64,000 nt of DNA, taken from NCBI RefSeq assembly GCF_001619985.1, contig NW_017264198.1, forward strand, positions 744,001-808,000, given 5' to 3'. Below are positions 21,930 to 33,385 of this stretch, in pieces. The notes beneath the pieces are model-generated. The model saw only the letters and a list, made by a program, of their open reading frames with translations, made no database searches and was not told the DNA's origin. Position numbers and translations under genes: made by a program. The first letter of the stretch is position 1. The number at the start of each line of letters is the position of its first letter. The stretch is from Xylona heveae TC161. Its lineage: Eukaryota; Ascomycota; Xylonomycetes; Xylonales; Xylonaceae.

Positions 21930-23073
21930 CCTTGATCTGAGCGCAGGCGGTTCTGTCACATAGAGAATTGGGCTGAAACTTATATGGAGCAAATGGGTCG
22001 CCGAAATGTACAGGAGGATTCAGGACAACCTTGTTTCATGAATCCTTCAATCCGGGTTGACGTGGCTTAGAATAACTTAAACTCTCAGGCAGAACGAATC
22101 GAAACAGTGTTGAAGACGTTCTCATAAATTGCAGTGTGCACAGCTTTCCAATAGAGGGAAAACGAAAGATGTCCGACAAGTAAAGTGATTCTTAATTATA
22201 TTCGCTGATACTGCCCTTGAATATTCTGTTTTTACAGCTTATCATGCGTCTCACGAGTAAAGTTAGTGAGGTACTTATCGTCTGTATATCGGCGTCGCCC
22301 CGCAAATACCTAAGGTATCTTGGATAAGAAAACCTCCCCTCGCTCCCCTGCCTCCTCTAGTTCGCACTGGTTCCCACAGTTTACCGTAGCATCGTATTGT
22401 ATGGGCGTAGCAAGCACACGGTTTGCGTTACAACCCCTTAAGATGGCTGGTTCCAATTTTCACAAGAGCTGCGCCGCCGCGTCTCAAAGCTAATTCTGAA
22501 CCTCAATCCTATAAGGGCGATGATATGCCCAGGATAGGGTTTGATGGAACGCTTTTGTACCATGAATCAGGATTTTGGAATTTTGGAATGCTGAATCGCA
22601 TTCGTGGAAATGGAAAATTTCTGAAGCAGTCCAAGCAAGCATGCTTGTTAATGGATTGACCCCCCAATCTGTCACGAAAACGGAGTAAACATGAGTTGTC
22701 CCTTGATTTTGGGTTTCACAACAATTCTCGGTCGTTCCAGAGTGCTAGAAATATGTAAGATGACGATTTCTGGTTCCAAATTTGTTCCCTCGGGACATAG
22801 GTGTTGATGGCAGATAGAGAGCGCCTGCTAGCCCCATTAGGAATACAACTGGAGGAATTGCGGGTATATTATTAGACTTCAAACGCAACAAATCCAATAG
22901 TATTATGGGACCTTTGGTTGATAAAGATGACACTCCACACAATACGGGGAACAGAGCGCTACAAAGATTAAAAATCGGCAAATTGCCTCCAGCCGCTCCA
23001 AAAGCAACGGAAAAAAACTATTTCTAATGTTAGCTTATCATGCTTGAAGGTCTCAAATATACTGGTCCTCACC
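21930..23073. other. Intergenic region with a possible terminal exon of the upstream membrane gene
   Basis: Between two minus-strand genes. At 22745-23016 the minus strand has an open, hydrophobic frame (GGNLPIFNLCSALFPVLCG, then IILLDLLRL and VVFLMGLAGALYLP) preceded by a GCTAAC branch-like site and a TAG acceptor. It might be a last exon of the membrane protein at 23074-24220, but no good donor is in the right phase. The plus-strand frame at 22423-22659 is not convincing. Confidence 0.35.
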
Positions 23074-24220
23074 TTAGACATTCCCAACCCACCAGAAAGT
23101 CAAAGAAGTAACAATCGCTGCCAGCCCCCATACACCAGCCCAACCAACTGCGCCAGAAGCATTCACCCCTTCAATGGTCACATAGGTTTGCAACCACGTG
23201 TTAAATGTACTTATTATGATGAGGGTCACAGTCCTCGCAATGAGGATCTTAGTCCTCTTTGGAAAAAACCATAAATTATGGCGCAAAGTCTGCCCAAACG
23301 TGGCGGTTTCAGGATTGAAAGCTTCCTTGCGGATTTCACCCAGGTCTTTTCGCGCCCCAGCAGAAGGGGTGAAAAGAAACTCTCTGGCAGAATAACCCAC
23401 GGGAATAAATGAGGCAATTAACAATGGAAGCGTTGCAGAATGAGCGAAGGTGAGATCTCGAACACCATCGAAGTAAGTGATCAAATACACCGGCAACCAA
23501 GTCGAAAAGGCAGAGAAAAAGGCGACGCCGTAAATCCCAGCCGCCAATAGCGTCGTGTATAATCGGAGAGGTACATCTTCAATTATAGGAAGGTTTGGGA
23601 ACGTAGTATCCAAGCCGGCCGTGTTGTGCTCTAGGGACAAAGGGCGAAGGAGGCGAAAGGAAATATAGGTTGTAAACACGTCGATACACATTGATATGAA
23701 AACAGTTTTTGGGTGGATCGAGTAAAAGACTACCAAAAGATAAAGCGGCGGTAGATGGGAGAGCAAGGTCAGACAACCAAGGTCAACACCTGTGCAGAAC
23801 ATAATCAGCACCAGTATTGGTAATTGGCCACGAGAGCAGAGATTGCGTCGTGGGGCCAAAGGACTAACCATCAAAATTAAAAAACCATCCGCACCCCAAT
23901 TCTATCGACCTCCATGCGATCAAGCCTATAACTTCTCCCCATTTGTTCACGCTGCGACTGACACCGGCAAGCTCTCCGGCAATATGATCGGCAGCTAAGG
24001 AATAAAGCAAGGTCGAGAGTGTCAAGTTCAAGAGGACGAGAAGGGGAAATCGTAGATATGTAGGAAGCTTAGAGACAGGCCGAACGAGAGGTCGTGAACC
24101 ATAATTATCCATTTCTGATGAGTTAAACAAGAGACTCGATTGTACGGCAAGCCGATCAGGTGTCGTGGTGGATGAAAAGACAGTTGTATATTTCTTGGAC
24201 CGTGTCGGTGTTTGTTGCAT
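23074..24220 (-). CDS. Unnamed fungal multipass membrane protein
   Basis: I do not know a name for this protein, but it reads as a conserved fungal membrane protein. Exon 1 is 24220-23869, the intron 23790-23868 (79 bp, donor GTTAGT, acceptor GCACAG), exon 2 is 23789-23074; total about 355 residues. The join reads FFNFDGVDLGCLTLLSHLPP. Around six to eight hydrophobic segments are visible, including RFPLLVLLNLTLSTLLYSLA, PPLYLLVVFYSIHPKTVFIS, LRLYTTLLAAGIYGVAFFSA and TVTLIIISTFNTWLQTYV. A loop rich in charged residues lies near AREFLFTPSAGARKDLGEIR. The ending FWWVGNV is followed at once by a stop, then by a good GTGAGG donor one base later, so the true C-terminus is uncertain. No catalytic motif is visible. 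Confidence 0.72.
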
Positions 24221-24740
24221 CTTGAGAGCTACCGCCCTCCCGCGACGCCAGAACTTAAGGTTGAGCTCAAGCGAACCGGAACTAGCGCGTGTTCAAACTC
24301 GCCTCGCCCCTACTCCGTACGTAAACCGCGGCACAGTGAAAGGTCTATTTATACTCATATTCTGTATTGTAACAAAACAGACATGCACAATCCCATCCAT
24401 TGGCTTGCTAAACACCAGTCCTTTGCCTCCCTTTACTACCTGTAGATTCCACACCATCTCAGACTTAGAGCGAGCAAAATCTATCATCCTATATCACCAG
24501 GTGCTTTTCCTTGAGCTATTGGGAAAAAATGGAAGAAGAAGAAATATCGTTTTCAGACATGTTTGCACCAAATGGCCTTCATCGATGATGTCTCTATCTA
24601 TGGCGTCTCTAGGAACGCAGAACAATATCCGAACAATATCCAAAGTTACGTGACAGACAACAGCTCTCTCCAATCGATAGGCACCTAAGCATGCATGGAA
24701 GTTCAAATGTCCATGTATACTTTGCATGACTGACAATCTC
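24221..24740. other. Intergenic region
   Basis: Between the membrane-protein start and the ferric reductase stop, both minus strand. It should hold the promoter of the former and the 3' end of the latter. Overlapping short frames on both strands look non-coding. Confidence 0.5.
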
Positions 24741-26848
24741 TCACCAGGAGAAAGATTCTTCTATGAAATCGATGTTCGATTTCAATTGGCGAGAGCGAAC
24801 TGCCTGCCGAACATCATCGCTCAGCGTACCTGTTCCGCAGACAGTGACAGCCATCGCTCCAATTTGATTCTCTACTTCGATTCTAAGGAGCGTATCAATA
24901 TTCGGTCTTCCCGGGAACATTTGAACTGTTGCAGAAGGACTCTGAATCTCCTTCGTCGATCGCGGACGGGTAATGAATAAGAGAATGCGAAGGACTTCCC
25001 GTCGGCGAGGCATTCCGAGTATTGTCGTCATCCACGGGCGAATCCACTCCAAGTGTTCTTCAAAGAGGTTAGGCCAGTCTCTCAAAGCGAATGGCTGAAA
25101 CACTTACCCGGACTTTGTATGATCCAAACAAGAATAATCTTCCTAGTAGCAACTGTTCCATTTCCGAATCCCTCGACAAGGTTGCGAACATAAGGGACTT
25201 GATGTGTGATTCCCACGCCTCCAGCAAATAACATGACCGTGCCATAAGAGTGCAAGTCTTGCTGGCGCCCTATCCTGGAGTTAGTGAGTTACCATTTCCA
25301 ATGACCATCAGAAAAACTACCGTAAGGGCCTTCAATCAATGCGTTGACATGAATCCGGCCATGCACACCAGCCTCAGCTCTTTGGAAGAGCTTGTCTGTG
25401 AAACCCGTTCGTCGGCGTACGATCAAGGATATGTAGGAACTGCGCGGCTCGAGGCTATTGCGCTGTAGTATCGGTTCATCTTTTTGTATAGAGTCCTCCT
25501 CATCCAGTTGCTCTTCGCTCCAAGCTACCGAAAATGGATGAGATGTCCACCAGGCCACCGTGGGCATATATAAATAAACATAATGACCAGTAACGATGCT
25601 GAAGGGGCGTGCCAATTTTACCGTGATTCGAAGAGCATCTCCAGGCAATGTCTCCACCATAGCCGTCGTTTTCGATTGTCCAAAATTTCGGTAAACAAGT
25701 GAGACCAATCGCATAGTGCGCTTTAAAAAGGTTAGCCATAAATGTCTGAAGTAGGCATATAAGCTCAGGAAACTGTACTTCAAATCCCCATGCTGCTATT
25801 ACGCCGACTAAGACCTGCCGTTCTCGAGGACAACGATGCAAGTGGGCCCAAACCGCTATTATTACTACGATCGCAAGAGCAATGTGTAAATGAAGGAATA
25901 CTTCATAGAATGCGTGACGAACAGCTGAGGGTGATTGCAGAAAGATCACAACAAGAGCGGCGGTTCCCTTTCTGCATGTCAATAAATTGTGCCTGCCTTG
26001 TGGAATCTGGAAATCTTACAATAAGACCAGTAAGTATCATGTTACTGTGCTTCAGCGCAGTGCCTACTGTCGGCCAGCCCGCTTATGACATGTCAGCTAT
26101 ATTCCAAAAAAGATTATCTGGACACAAGCACCTCACATTTCTCAACTGTTGATATTGTCCACGCCAGAGTGTGTACTAAAGCCTCCAATACAACAATGCG
26201 GCCAAACCAACGATGTAGGAGATTATATGTATCAAAAGATATGCCGAGGATCCATATCAAAGGGTTATTGCGTCCGGCCATGAGGACCAAGGGAAGCATA
26301 TTTATAATCGACAGAACCCCGCTCCGATTGCGTAAGGTTTCGAGGACAGTTTGTCTGTCCTTGCTCCAATCAATGCTCACAGCGCAGAATGAAGCATTCA
26401 TTCCTAAGTAGCCAAGTAAAAATAAGGCTTGGAAACGTGTTGGTAGTGTACCAAAATTGATCGCGGAAGACAGGCGGAACTCTTGATTGTGCCTAACCGA
26501 AAACAAAGGAGCGTAGAAGATGTGCTGTTTCATTGAAGCAAATAACTTGTGAGGCCTTGTAAAGTATCGTTGTGACGTTGTGCCCATGCAAACCAAGGTC
26601 CGAAGATATCGGACCCCTTGGAGAGCAATCTGATAACACGCTATAGCTGCCACCACAGACAAGAGCGCAACAAAGAAAAATTTCGTGAATCTTTGATTCT
26701 CGAGCGAAGCGATAGTGGGGTCATCTTTGCCTTCAACGCTATGTTTGCTGCTGGAAGATTGTTCATGGGCGGTTTCAGCCCTGACAGCGAGGGAGTAGAT
26801 ACTGGCAACCAGTACCAGTACTTGACCTCGTATGAGCAGTGTTGACAT
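24741..26848 (-). CDS. Ferric/cupric reductase transmembrane component (FRE family)
   Basis: A 614-residue plasma-membrane metalloreductase that passes electrons from NADPH through FAD and two hemes to external Fe(III) or Cu(II). The start is the ATG at 26848, giving a signal-peptide-like MSTLLIRGQVLVLVASIYSL. Six exons by phase: 26848-26137, 26081-26020, 25967-25779, 25720-25306, 25257-25108, 25057-24741; the introns are 48-58 bp. Heme-ligand pairs with 14-residue spacing are visible: His212/His226 (LLHRWFG, LVHTLAW) and His286/His300. The FAD motif is HPFS (382-385), the NADPH-site GGVGIT is at 472-477, and Cys583 is in the C-terminal CGTG. Joins read TVEKSGWPTVG, TGLIGTAALVV, SFSDDLHSYGTVML and QSPEHLEWIRPW. 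Expression of this family is usually iron-regulated; I could not identify a specific GATA-type iron site. Confidence 0.92.
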
Positions 26849-28349
26849 GGCTGCAGCGCACAAATGGAGAAGAGAAGTATTTCTTCACGTCTTTGCGAAG
26901 AAAGAGATTTCGAATTGCAGAGCGGAAGTGAAGGGAACTGGTCTAGAACAAAGACTTTAGAAAACTATACTCCAAGCTTCGAAAGTCTCAAATTCGTTGA
27001 TATCATGAACCAAAGGCAATTTCGTAAGATCTGCGTGTCGTTTGTAAACGGTTGACAAAAGAGTGTTGTTGAAAGCAGGGCAAAGAGATGATATGAGCCT
27101 GTCAAACCTCTCTTTCATGTCCTGGATCTGTCCAGCAGATGCTCAATAAAGAGAGTGCTTCTCGACGAAAACAACAAAGAATGGCGGAGGTCGTTGATAG
27201 AACTATCAAGTACAAGAGAGGAGAATGTTGTTCGATCTTGACAGAGAAGGCACCCGAATAGCGGATGCTGAAATCGAGTACCTGCATTGAAATGTTTTAG
27301 GGTGCGCGGAAGAGTCTCTCCACTCTGCATGAGCTAGCCATTCAACTGTGACTTAGAAACGGTTGGGTTGTTTCAGGGTGCGGTGGATCTCGTGACACAG
27401 CGCCTCTATTGGTGCTGATGTGACTTGATCGGCAGATCTGCAACGCAGTTTGTTTCAGCCATAAAACGGAATTTCTGAAATGCTGGCCCGTTGCGCCTCG
27501 GTGGCTCCTCACGCCGGGCTCACCCTCGCACCAACATCAGAGCTTTGATCCACTTTCCTAGTATCATGCACCTATCAACTACGTCTTGCGGGTTCACCAA
27601 TGGATGTGATGTTGGGCTAACTGTAGTATTAGTCACAGCATCGTACATTTGATCGTCAATGGATTGTACGGGAAAGATACAAAGGCAACTAATAGAAAAT
27701 ACGCACTTGGGTTAATTATGATTCCCTGAAGGATGAGGGAGAATGGCCTGTAAATATAGCGAGGGTAATGGCTGGGAACCAACTGTGTCTACATTACGTT
27801 CCCCCATAGCGTACCTACCTACCTTAGGTTTCTATCTTATGTCATTTGCATCTCTGACGGGGGCAGTAGCTCGTTCTCCCTTCTCCTTTGGCAGCTTATC
27901 GTCGTCTTAATCTGACTGATTTCGATTCCCGCGGATTCTTATTTTCGCGACTACATTATTTAAATTGTAGATCATCCAAATTTCGGGGAAGTATCGTTAG
28001 TATAATTTGGAAGCATTTACCTCATAAAATCCCTCAAAGGTTCCAGGCGTAAAACCATTTTTTGTCCCAATCGCAATTGACCAAATCTGGAAGGGATTTT
28101 ACTTCGTCGCCATAGTCCATGAGACGAACTTCTAGTCTGAATGTTACCCAATTTCCTTCTGCTCCTAAAAGCATATTTCTTGCAACGTTTTTTGGACACA
28201 TCGGGATAGAAATTTTATGAGAAAGCACCCTTAAACCAGTTCGCATCACGCGAAGAAAAGATCGTCCGTGCTATTTGATTCAACGAGCGCCGACCAGTCT
28301 TCGGATTCGACATAGGAGATTCAAAGGCGCAAAGCCTTTCATCCAAAAG
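26849..28349. other. Intergenic region upstream of the ferric reductase
   Basis: About 1.5 kb. It holds the reductase promoter and the 3' end of the next minus-strand gene. Frames at 26864-27055, 27102-27330 and 28017-28249 have no family-like content. A TACCTACCTACCTTAGG tract lies near 27814-27830. Confidence 0.45.
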
Positions 28350-31292
28350 TCACGCCGACTGGCATAACTCATCCTCGCTCTCAGCCGAATTCGCTCCATC
28401 TCCGTTTATGCCAGTATTTAATTGTCTCATGACCTTGCGCATCTGGCGCTGTGCCCAGTACCTGGATCGCGGTGCGGAAGAGGTTGAGGGGCTATAGCAC
28501 TGTACATTGCCAATTTCCTTGAGGGCCCCTGATGATATCGTTGGTCTAATCCGAACCTCCGACTCACCAGTCGCCAGCTCGTCTTCATCTGAATGCTCGC
28601 ATATGGGTCGATCCTTGTGCAGGTTCGATGAGTTTGAATAGAGTTCAGACACCATGTTGACATTGTCAGCGCGACTCCAAGAGTTCAGCCGACGTCGCTT
28701 GCAACGAAAGTCCCTGGATGGTAGAGAGGCTTCATAGAGTCGGCGTTTTACCTGTCCATCTAAGATTGAAGGGACGCGCTGCATGATGTCTGAGTTTCCT
28801 CTCTCCGATATATACCTGTTCGGAAAGTTGACAGGGTATTGGACCAGGGAGTTCCCTTCCTCCCTTCCATGACGACCTAAGCCACTTTCAACTATGAGAA
28901 TCTGTGGACCTCGATCCTTGATAGAATACTTGTTGTGTTTCTTAGCATCGCCTCCAGGATTCTGTATATCAGAGGTAGTGGTTTTTAATTTGGCAGTGCA
29001 GGGAGTCGAGGCTCTTGAGCAAGCCCTATGCCGAATGGCTGCCGTCGGCGTTTCTGCTATCCATTCGCAGATGCCTTCTTCCCATCGAAACTTAGTTCGA
29101 CTGCTTTCTGCTGAGGTCCCTCCCCTGTTCTGTGTTTCACTCCAAACCAAATCGCTGTCTATAATGAATTTCTCTATTTCTTGTGCATATTGAAGATGTT
29201 CAGAGGATCCAGTCTGCTCCGAAAAATGCATGGCGCTATCAAGCCCTATTCCAGCAAGTAATCTCTTTTCTTGGCGGAAGGTATGGATGGAGCTGCTGCT
29301 TTCAGCAATCGAGACAAGAAGGCGCACGAGAGATTTAAGATGACAGAAGCCATCACCTCTGTATACTCTGCCGCAGCGGCGCGCAATAGAGCATATGAAC
29401 TTAGAAATACTTTCGAACCCATCACATGCGTTGATGGAGCCTCTTATTCCTCTTAAAAGCGAATGTAATGCTTGAAGGTTTCTCTCTGTTACTACAGAGG
29501 GCATGTCTCTCAAATTTTGGTCGAAGCACGCTGAGGCAAAATAGTTTGCCAGAACAACTTGTAACGCTCGACGATTGTGGAGCTGGTGGGACAGCCTGAA
29601 TGGAGGATTCAACACTCCAAGCTCGGTGGTTCTCTCTATGTCAAGCGCCAGAGACTGGAGAGGCAGAAAGATACAATGGAAGAGGTGCATATCTGAATCT
29701 CCATGACTATTATTTCCATGAAGCATAGATTTAGCGGTTAGAATAACAGCAATGCTCGAGAACGTATTCTCAAGAGGAAAGTGTGACCCTTCCTGGTCCC
29801 GATCAAGGGAAATCCGACTTTTCAACGGCGACTTTATCGACTGAGAAGAATTTCGGAGAAAGGAAAAGGGTTGCTCTCGCATTCGCTTTTTTCTCCTAGC
29901 GTCCAATGATCGTAGGCGGAGCTGATGCGTTTGTGGACCGAGAAAATCCTTATCTAGGTGGCAAAGGTGCCGCAACGCATTAAAAATCAAATCTTTGCCT
30001 TCCTTATGGCCGTTGTTTGAGTTAGGAAAAGTCTGAAGAATTTGGCTCCACAACGAAAGCAAATCCTCGGTTGCCAGCCACTGCAAGGGTATCTGCCCAC
30101 CTCGGAAAAGAGCATCTAGCTGACGATAGAGGTAGCCTCGGCGGCCGGATGCCTTCACGAAAAGCTCCAGAGTGTGGAGACTAGCTGAGCGTTTCAAATC
30201 AAAGAGCCTATTTTGGGGTGTCGTGGGCTTTTCAAATATTCTGCATACTGAGAGCATAGTAGAGAGTAGAACTTCCGCCTCGCTGAAGGCACGATTTCTG
30301 GTACATATTAGCACAAGACCCCTCACAGCCTCGTCGTTCAACGTTCCTTCAAGAATTGCCCTTTTTATCATCGAAATTCCATGTGCTCTGACAACATGTC
30401 TCAGTGGCGTCCATCCACCCGAATTTGAGGCTCCAAGCACTTCCAATTCAGAGTAGACTTCGGAGGATAAATTTGGTTGTTCCGCAAGATTATCCGATTC
30501 TCGCAGCCAAATCTCTTCTTCAATCACATAGTCTGGAACCTTTCTGAGACACATCAACAAGAGAGTAGGGGCTCCTTCAATTTGAGCACCTCGGCACCCC
30601 ATTGTTGATCGCAGAAGGCAGTCGAGGGCAGCGTAGATCCCATTTACCAAACTTCTTTTCTGCGGCTCGAGCGTGTCATTGGAACCGTGAATGAGTTGTT
30701 TTATTGGCGCCCCATTTGAGAAAATAGTATTTCCTTTCCCTTGCAACCTCGTTCTTGTTGGGGTGGCAAGGTTCGTATCTCTAGGATTGCTTATTTTCGG
30801 TGATACATCTTTTTGTGCAGGCTCCTGTATTATTGACAGATTTCTAGCGATTGCCGGAGTAGGCACAATGACTTCTCCTGGAGGCAATGTCGATCTCGGA
30901 GATTTGCAATCCTTTGCCTCGCCTTCACTTTGGAGTCGCGTCCTACGCCCAGTATATTGTTGCCTAATCTTGCGCTTTGATTTCTGAATCGGGATCCACT
31001 CCGGATCTTCATTATACGTTGCCTTTGTATGCTTACTCAACCGATATTTATTTTGGAAGGCAACATTTCTTGGATAGAGGTAACTGTCGTCAAAATCGGC
31101 GGTCATGTCTTTCGGTCCAGCTTTGGCGCATGACTTCCGCAACAGAAGCAGCCGTGACGAAAGGGGCCGCAAAAGTCGATTACACCGAGTGGCTGTCCAT
31201 ATCACTTCATTCTCTGATTCCAGTGACTTTAAGTGTGGCTGCTGGTATCGGGACCGGGCGTTGTAAGACGGTTGCGCAAAGGGTTCTGCCAT
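28350..31292 (-). CDS. Large hypothetical protein, function unknown
   Basis: A single long exon of about 980 residues that I cannot name. The open frame reaches back to a GTG at 31328; the ATG at 31292 (MAEPFAQPSYNARS) is the likely start. The first 90 residues look conserved: EVIWTATRCNRLLRPLSSRL, then LLRKSCAK, followed by DPEWIPIQKSKRKIRQQYTG, a basic segment. The middle third (about residues 215-460) reads as all-alpha with Leu-rich repeats of the helix-turn-helix type, for example LVNGIYAALDCLLRSTMG and GGWTPLRHVVRAHGISMIKR (ankyrin- or TPR-like, but not a clear match). The C-terminal third is charged and low complexity, with a basic RRRLNSW patch that could be a nuclear signal. A nuclear scaffold role is only a guess. 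Confidence 0.65.
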   Translation of the reverse strand: MAEPFAQPSYNARSRYQQPHLKSLESENEVIWTATRCNRLLRPLSSRLLLLRKSCAKAGPKDMTADFDDSYLYPRNVAFQNKYRLSKHTKATYNEDPEWIPIQKSKRKIRQQYTGRRTRLQSEGEAKDCKSPRSTLPPGEVIVPTPAIARNLSIIQEPAQKDVSPKISNPRDTNLATPTRTRLQGKGNTIFSNGAPIKQLIHGSNDTLEPQKRSLVNGIYAALDCLLRSTMGCRGAQIEGAPTLLLMCLRKVPDYVIEEEIWLRESDNLAEQPNLSSEVYSELEVLGASNSGGWTPLRHVVRAHGISMIKRAILEGTLNDEAVRGLVLICTRNRAFSEAEVLLSTMLSVCRIFEKPTTPQNRLFDLKRSASLHTLELFVKASGRRGYLYRQLDALFRGGQIPLQWLATEDLLSLWSQILQTFPNSNNGHKEGKDLIFNALRHLCHLDKDFLGPQTHQLRLRSLDARRKKRMREQPFSFLRNSSQSIKSPLKSRISLDRDQEGSHFPLENTFSSIAVILTAKSMLHGNNSHGDSDMHLFHCIFLPLQSLALDIERTTELGVLNPPFRLSHQLHNRRALQVVLANYFASACFDQNLRDMPSVVTERNLQALHSLLRGIRGSINACDGFESISKFICSIARRCGRVYRGDGFCHLKSLVRLLVSIAESSSSIHTFRQEKRLLAGIGLDSAMHFSEQTGSSEHLQYAQEIEKFIIDSDLVWSETQNRGGTSAESSRTKFRWEEGICEWIAETPTAAIRHRACSRASTPCTAKLKTTTSDIQNPGGDAKKHNKYSIKDRGPQILIVESGLGRHGREEGNSLVQYPVNFPNRYISERGNSDIMQRVPSILDGQVKRRLYEASLPSRDFRCKRRRLNSWSRADNVNMVSELYSNSSNLHKDRPICEHSDEDELATGESEVRIRPTISSGALKEIGNVQCYSPSTSSAPRSRYWAQRQMRKVMRQLNTGINGDGANSAESEDELCQSA

Positions 31293-31614
31293 GGTTGATG
31301 AGGCGGAAGAACGTGAGGTTTCAAACACGTCTAGTAGGACAGAAGGGCGGGATAATGAGCTCTTTACAGGCTAGAAACTAAATATATTGAATATGTGCAT
31401 TTAGCGGTCTTTGTAGCAAGATATATCCCTTAAGGTCTGTGTACATCATATCAATTCTGGTAGAAGAGAGTGTATGCGGTTTGTTTTGTTGACCAGAAGA
31501 AGTACCCTCCAAGCAAGGATGTCTTGAGGTCCCTAGGTACTGAGAGCTAAGCCTGTTAAGGTAAAATAGCTGGGTTGTGCGGCAGGGTGCGGTCCCAAGC
31601 TATCGGAGTACGTA
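31293..31614. other. Promoter-side flank left of the transposon
   Basis: Upstream DNA of the 980-residue protein, up to the TA target site at 31613-31614. I see no gene here. Confidence 0.5.
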
Positions 31615-33029
31615 CTACGGTATATGGGTGAAATTTCGTTAAATCTTTACTTGTCGGCTAACTTCTTGGCATAGTAGGTCTTGTACAACTGAAGTCATTC
31701 ACACCGCTCTTTTGCCAACTGATCGTGTTACTTTTGTGTCAAGCCAGCATGTTCACCACCATTTATAAAGCTCATGATGTGATCCATTTGACCCACCACT
31801 GCACCTATCATCCAGCCATGGATGGATCTACAGCTCCACCAAGGCCACTGGCTCCTGCTATGCCTCTACCACCTCCCTCCACTCCTCCACTGGCTCCCTG
31901 CAGCTGATTGACCTGGGATCAGCACCTGTGCATCCTGGTCCTCTGGAAAAAAGGCTTCATCTATGAGGCTATTGTGCAACACCTTGGACATATGCTGTGA
32001 GCAGTCCAGTATACCTGTAAGAAGCACTAGGCAACACCCTAGCACTTCTGGGCTGGCAGGGCCCTCAGGCTATCAAAAGATGAGGCTAATTGAGTTAAAG
32101 AGCTTGTAAGAAGCTCTGCAAAAGCCTAAAGAATGACTTATCTTTAGCTGGCTGAGGAGCTTTGGCCAGATAGAGAGGTTGGTACAGAGTTAGTCAAAAC
32201 TACACTGAGGAGACATGGTTACTAGTGCTGTTTTGCACTTAAGAAGCCTTCCCTCTTAGCAAAAAACTAGCAACTCTGGCTTGAATAGGCTTAAGCCTAC
32301 ATACACTAGACTGAAAAGGAATGGAGGACCATTCTGTAGAGTGATGAAACTTGGGTTATGGCTGGGAACTTTTGGAAGATCTAGGTCACAAGGAGGCCTG
32401 GAGAAGAGCTTGAACCTGACTACCTTTTAATCTAGGAGCAGTGAAAATCTAGGTAGATGTTCTGGGGCTGCTTCCATTCAAACATTCTAGGCCTGGGTAT
32501 ATTTTGGGAGAAGGATTGAGGCTTTATCAATCAATACACCTACCAGGCCCATATAATACTCATGATTAATGGTTATTTATGACTTTTAGCCATGCAAATC
32601 CAAGGATTTAAGGGTCTTGACTTCATGCAAGACAATGCTCCAGGCCATTCAGCCTGGTCTACACTTGAAGATCTTGAGGAATGAAGAATTACTGTAGTAT
32701 CTTGGCCCTCATTCTCTCCTAACCTCAACCCAATAGAGATTGTTTGGAAAAAGATAAAGAATTGGCTTCAGGAGCAATATCCTGAACCCAAGGTCTCATT
32801 GGATAAGTTACAAGAGCACATCAAGGAGGCCTAGGAGGCTATCAGGGCTGAATTTTTGGATGAATTAATCTTGACTATGAGACAGCAGTGTCAAGATGTA
32901 ATTGACACAAATGGAGGTTACACTAAGTGGTGAAATTTCACGAGTGGTACTTAATAGATACATTTCGGTTTAGCTTACTAATAATAATCTCAAGTATTTC
33001 TTTAACGAAATTTCACCCATATACCATAG
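31615..33029 (+). mobile_element. Tc1/mariner DNA transposon (DD34E), decayed
   Basis: A 1,415-bp element bounded by TA target duplications (31613-31614 and 33030-33031) and terminal inverted repeats of at least 29 bp, matching at 28 of 29 positions (core GGTATATGGGTGAAATTTCG). On the plus strand one frame keeps the catalytic triad: Asp in SDETWV at 32343, Asp in QDNAPGHSA at 32631, and Glu in NPIEIVW at 32736. The second Asp and the Glu are separated by 34 residues, which is the Tc1 DD34E spacing. An N-terminal helix-turn-helix-like part lies near 31910-32060. The frame is interrupted by many TAG/TAA/TGA codons, several at places where Trp or Gln is expected (such as HIKEA-stop-EAI), as G-to-A and C-to-T RIP changes would give. 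It sits between two divergent genes. Confidence 0.93.
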
Positions 33030-33031
33030 TA

Positions 33032-33385
33032 AGGTACGAGTATTTACCCCATGACACTCGCTACGTACTCGGTAGTAGGTCCCTCCTGTCGCGTGCTAGG
33101 AGAGGGAGCGATTCGTGTTGTCGCTCGCATGCGATTTGTATATTGATCTCATTGTTTTCCCATCTATGGAGGCGTACCAAGGTCGAGTTGTGGTGGATAG
33201 CTGAACAGGTTAATTGATTGGTCTCTCTTCCTTACTGGATTACCTACGGGACCTAGCTACCTAACTCTTCCGTTAAAGCTAGGAGTATCTTTGAGCAAGC
33301 TTCTGCACAGGTTGTGGAGCTTTGACAGTCACTTGTTTATTGATGCCACTAGAAGTAGACATGGTTGGACATTGATTTCTTCGCA
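33032..33385. other. Promoter-side flank right of the transposon
   Basis: Short upstream region of the P-loop ATPase gene. I see no gene or clear site. Confidence 0.5.

Noticed and set aside
22423-22659. 78-codon plus-strand frame
   Set aside because: No family-like content and no supporting context.
27102-27330. Two minus-strand frames upstream of the ferric reductase
   Set aside because: Overlapping, short, and without start context or homologous-looking text.
31725-31907. 60-codon Pro-rich frame
   Set aside because: It lies inside the Tc1 element, ahead of and in part over its N-terminal region; not an independent gene.
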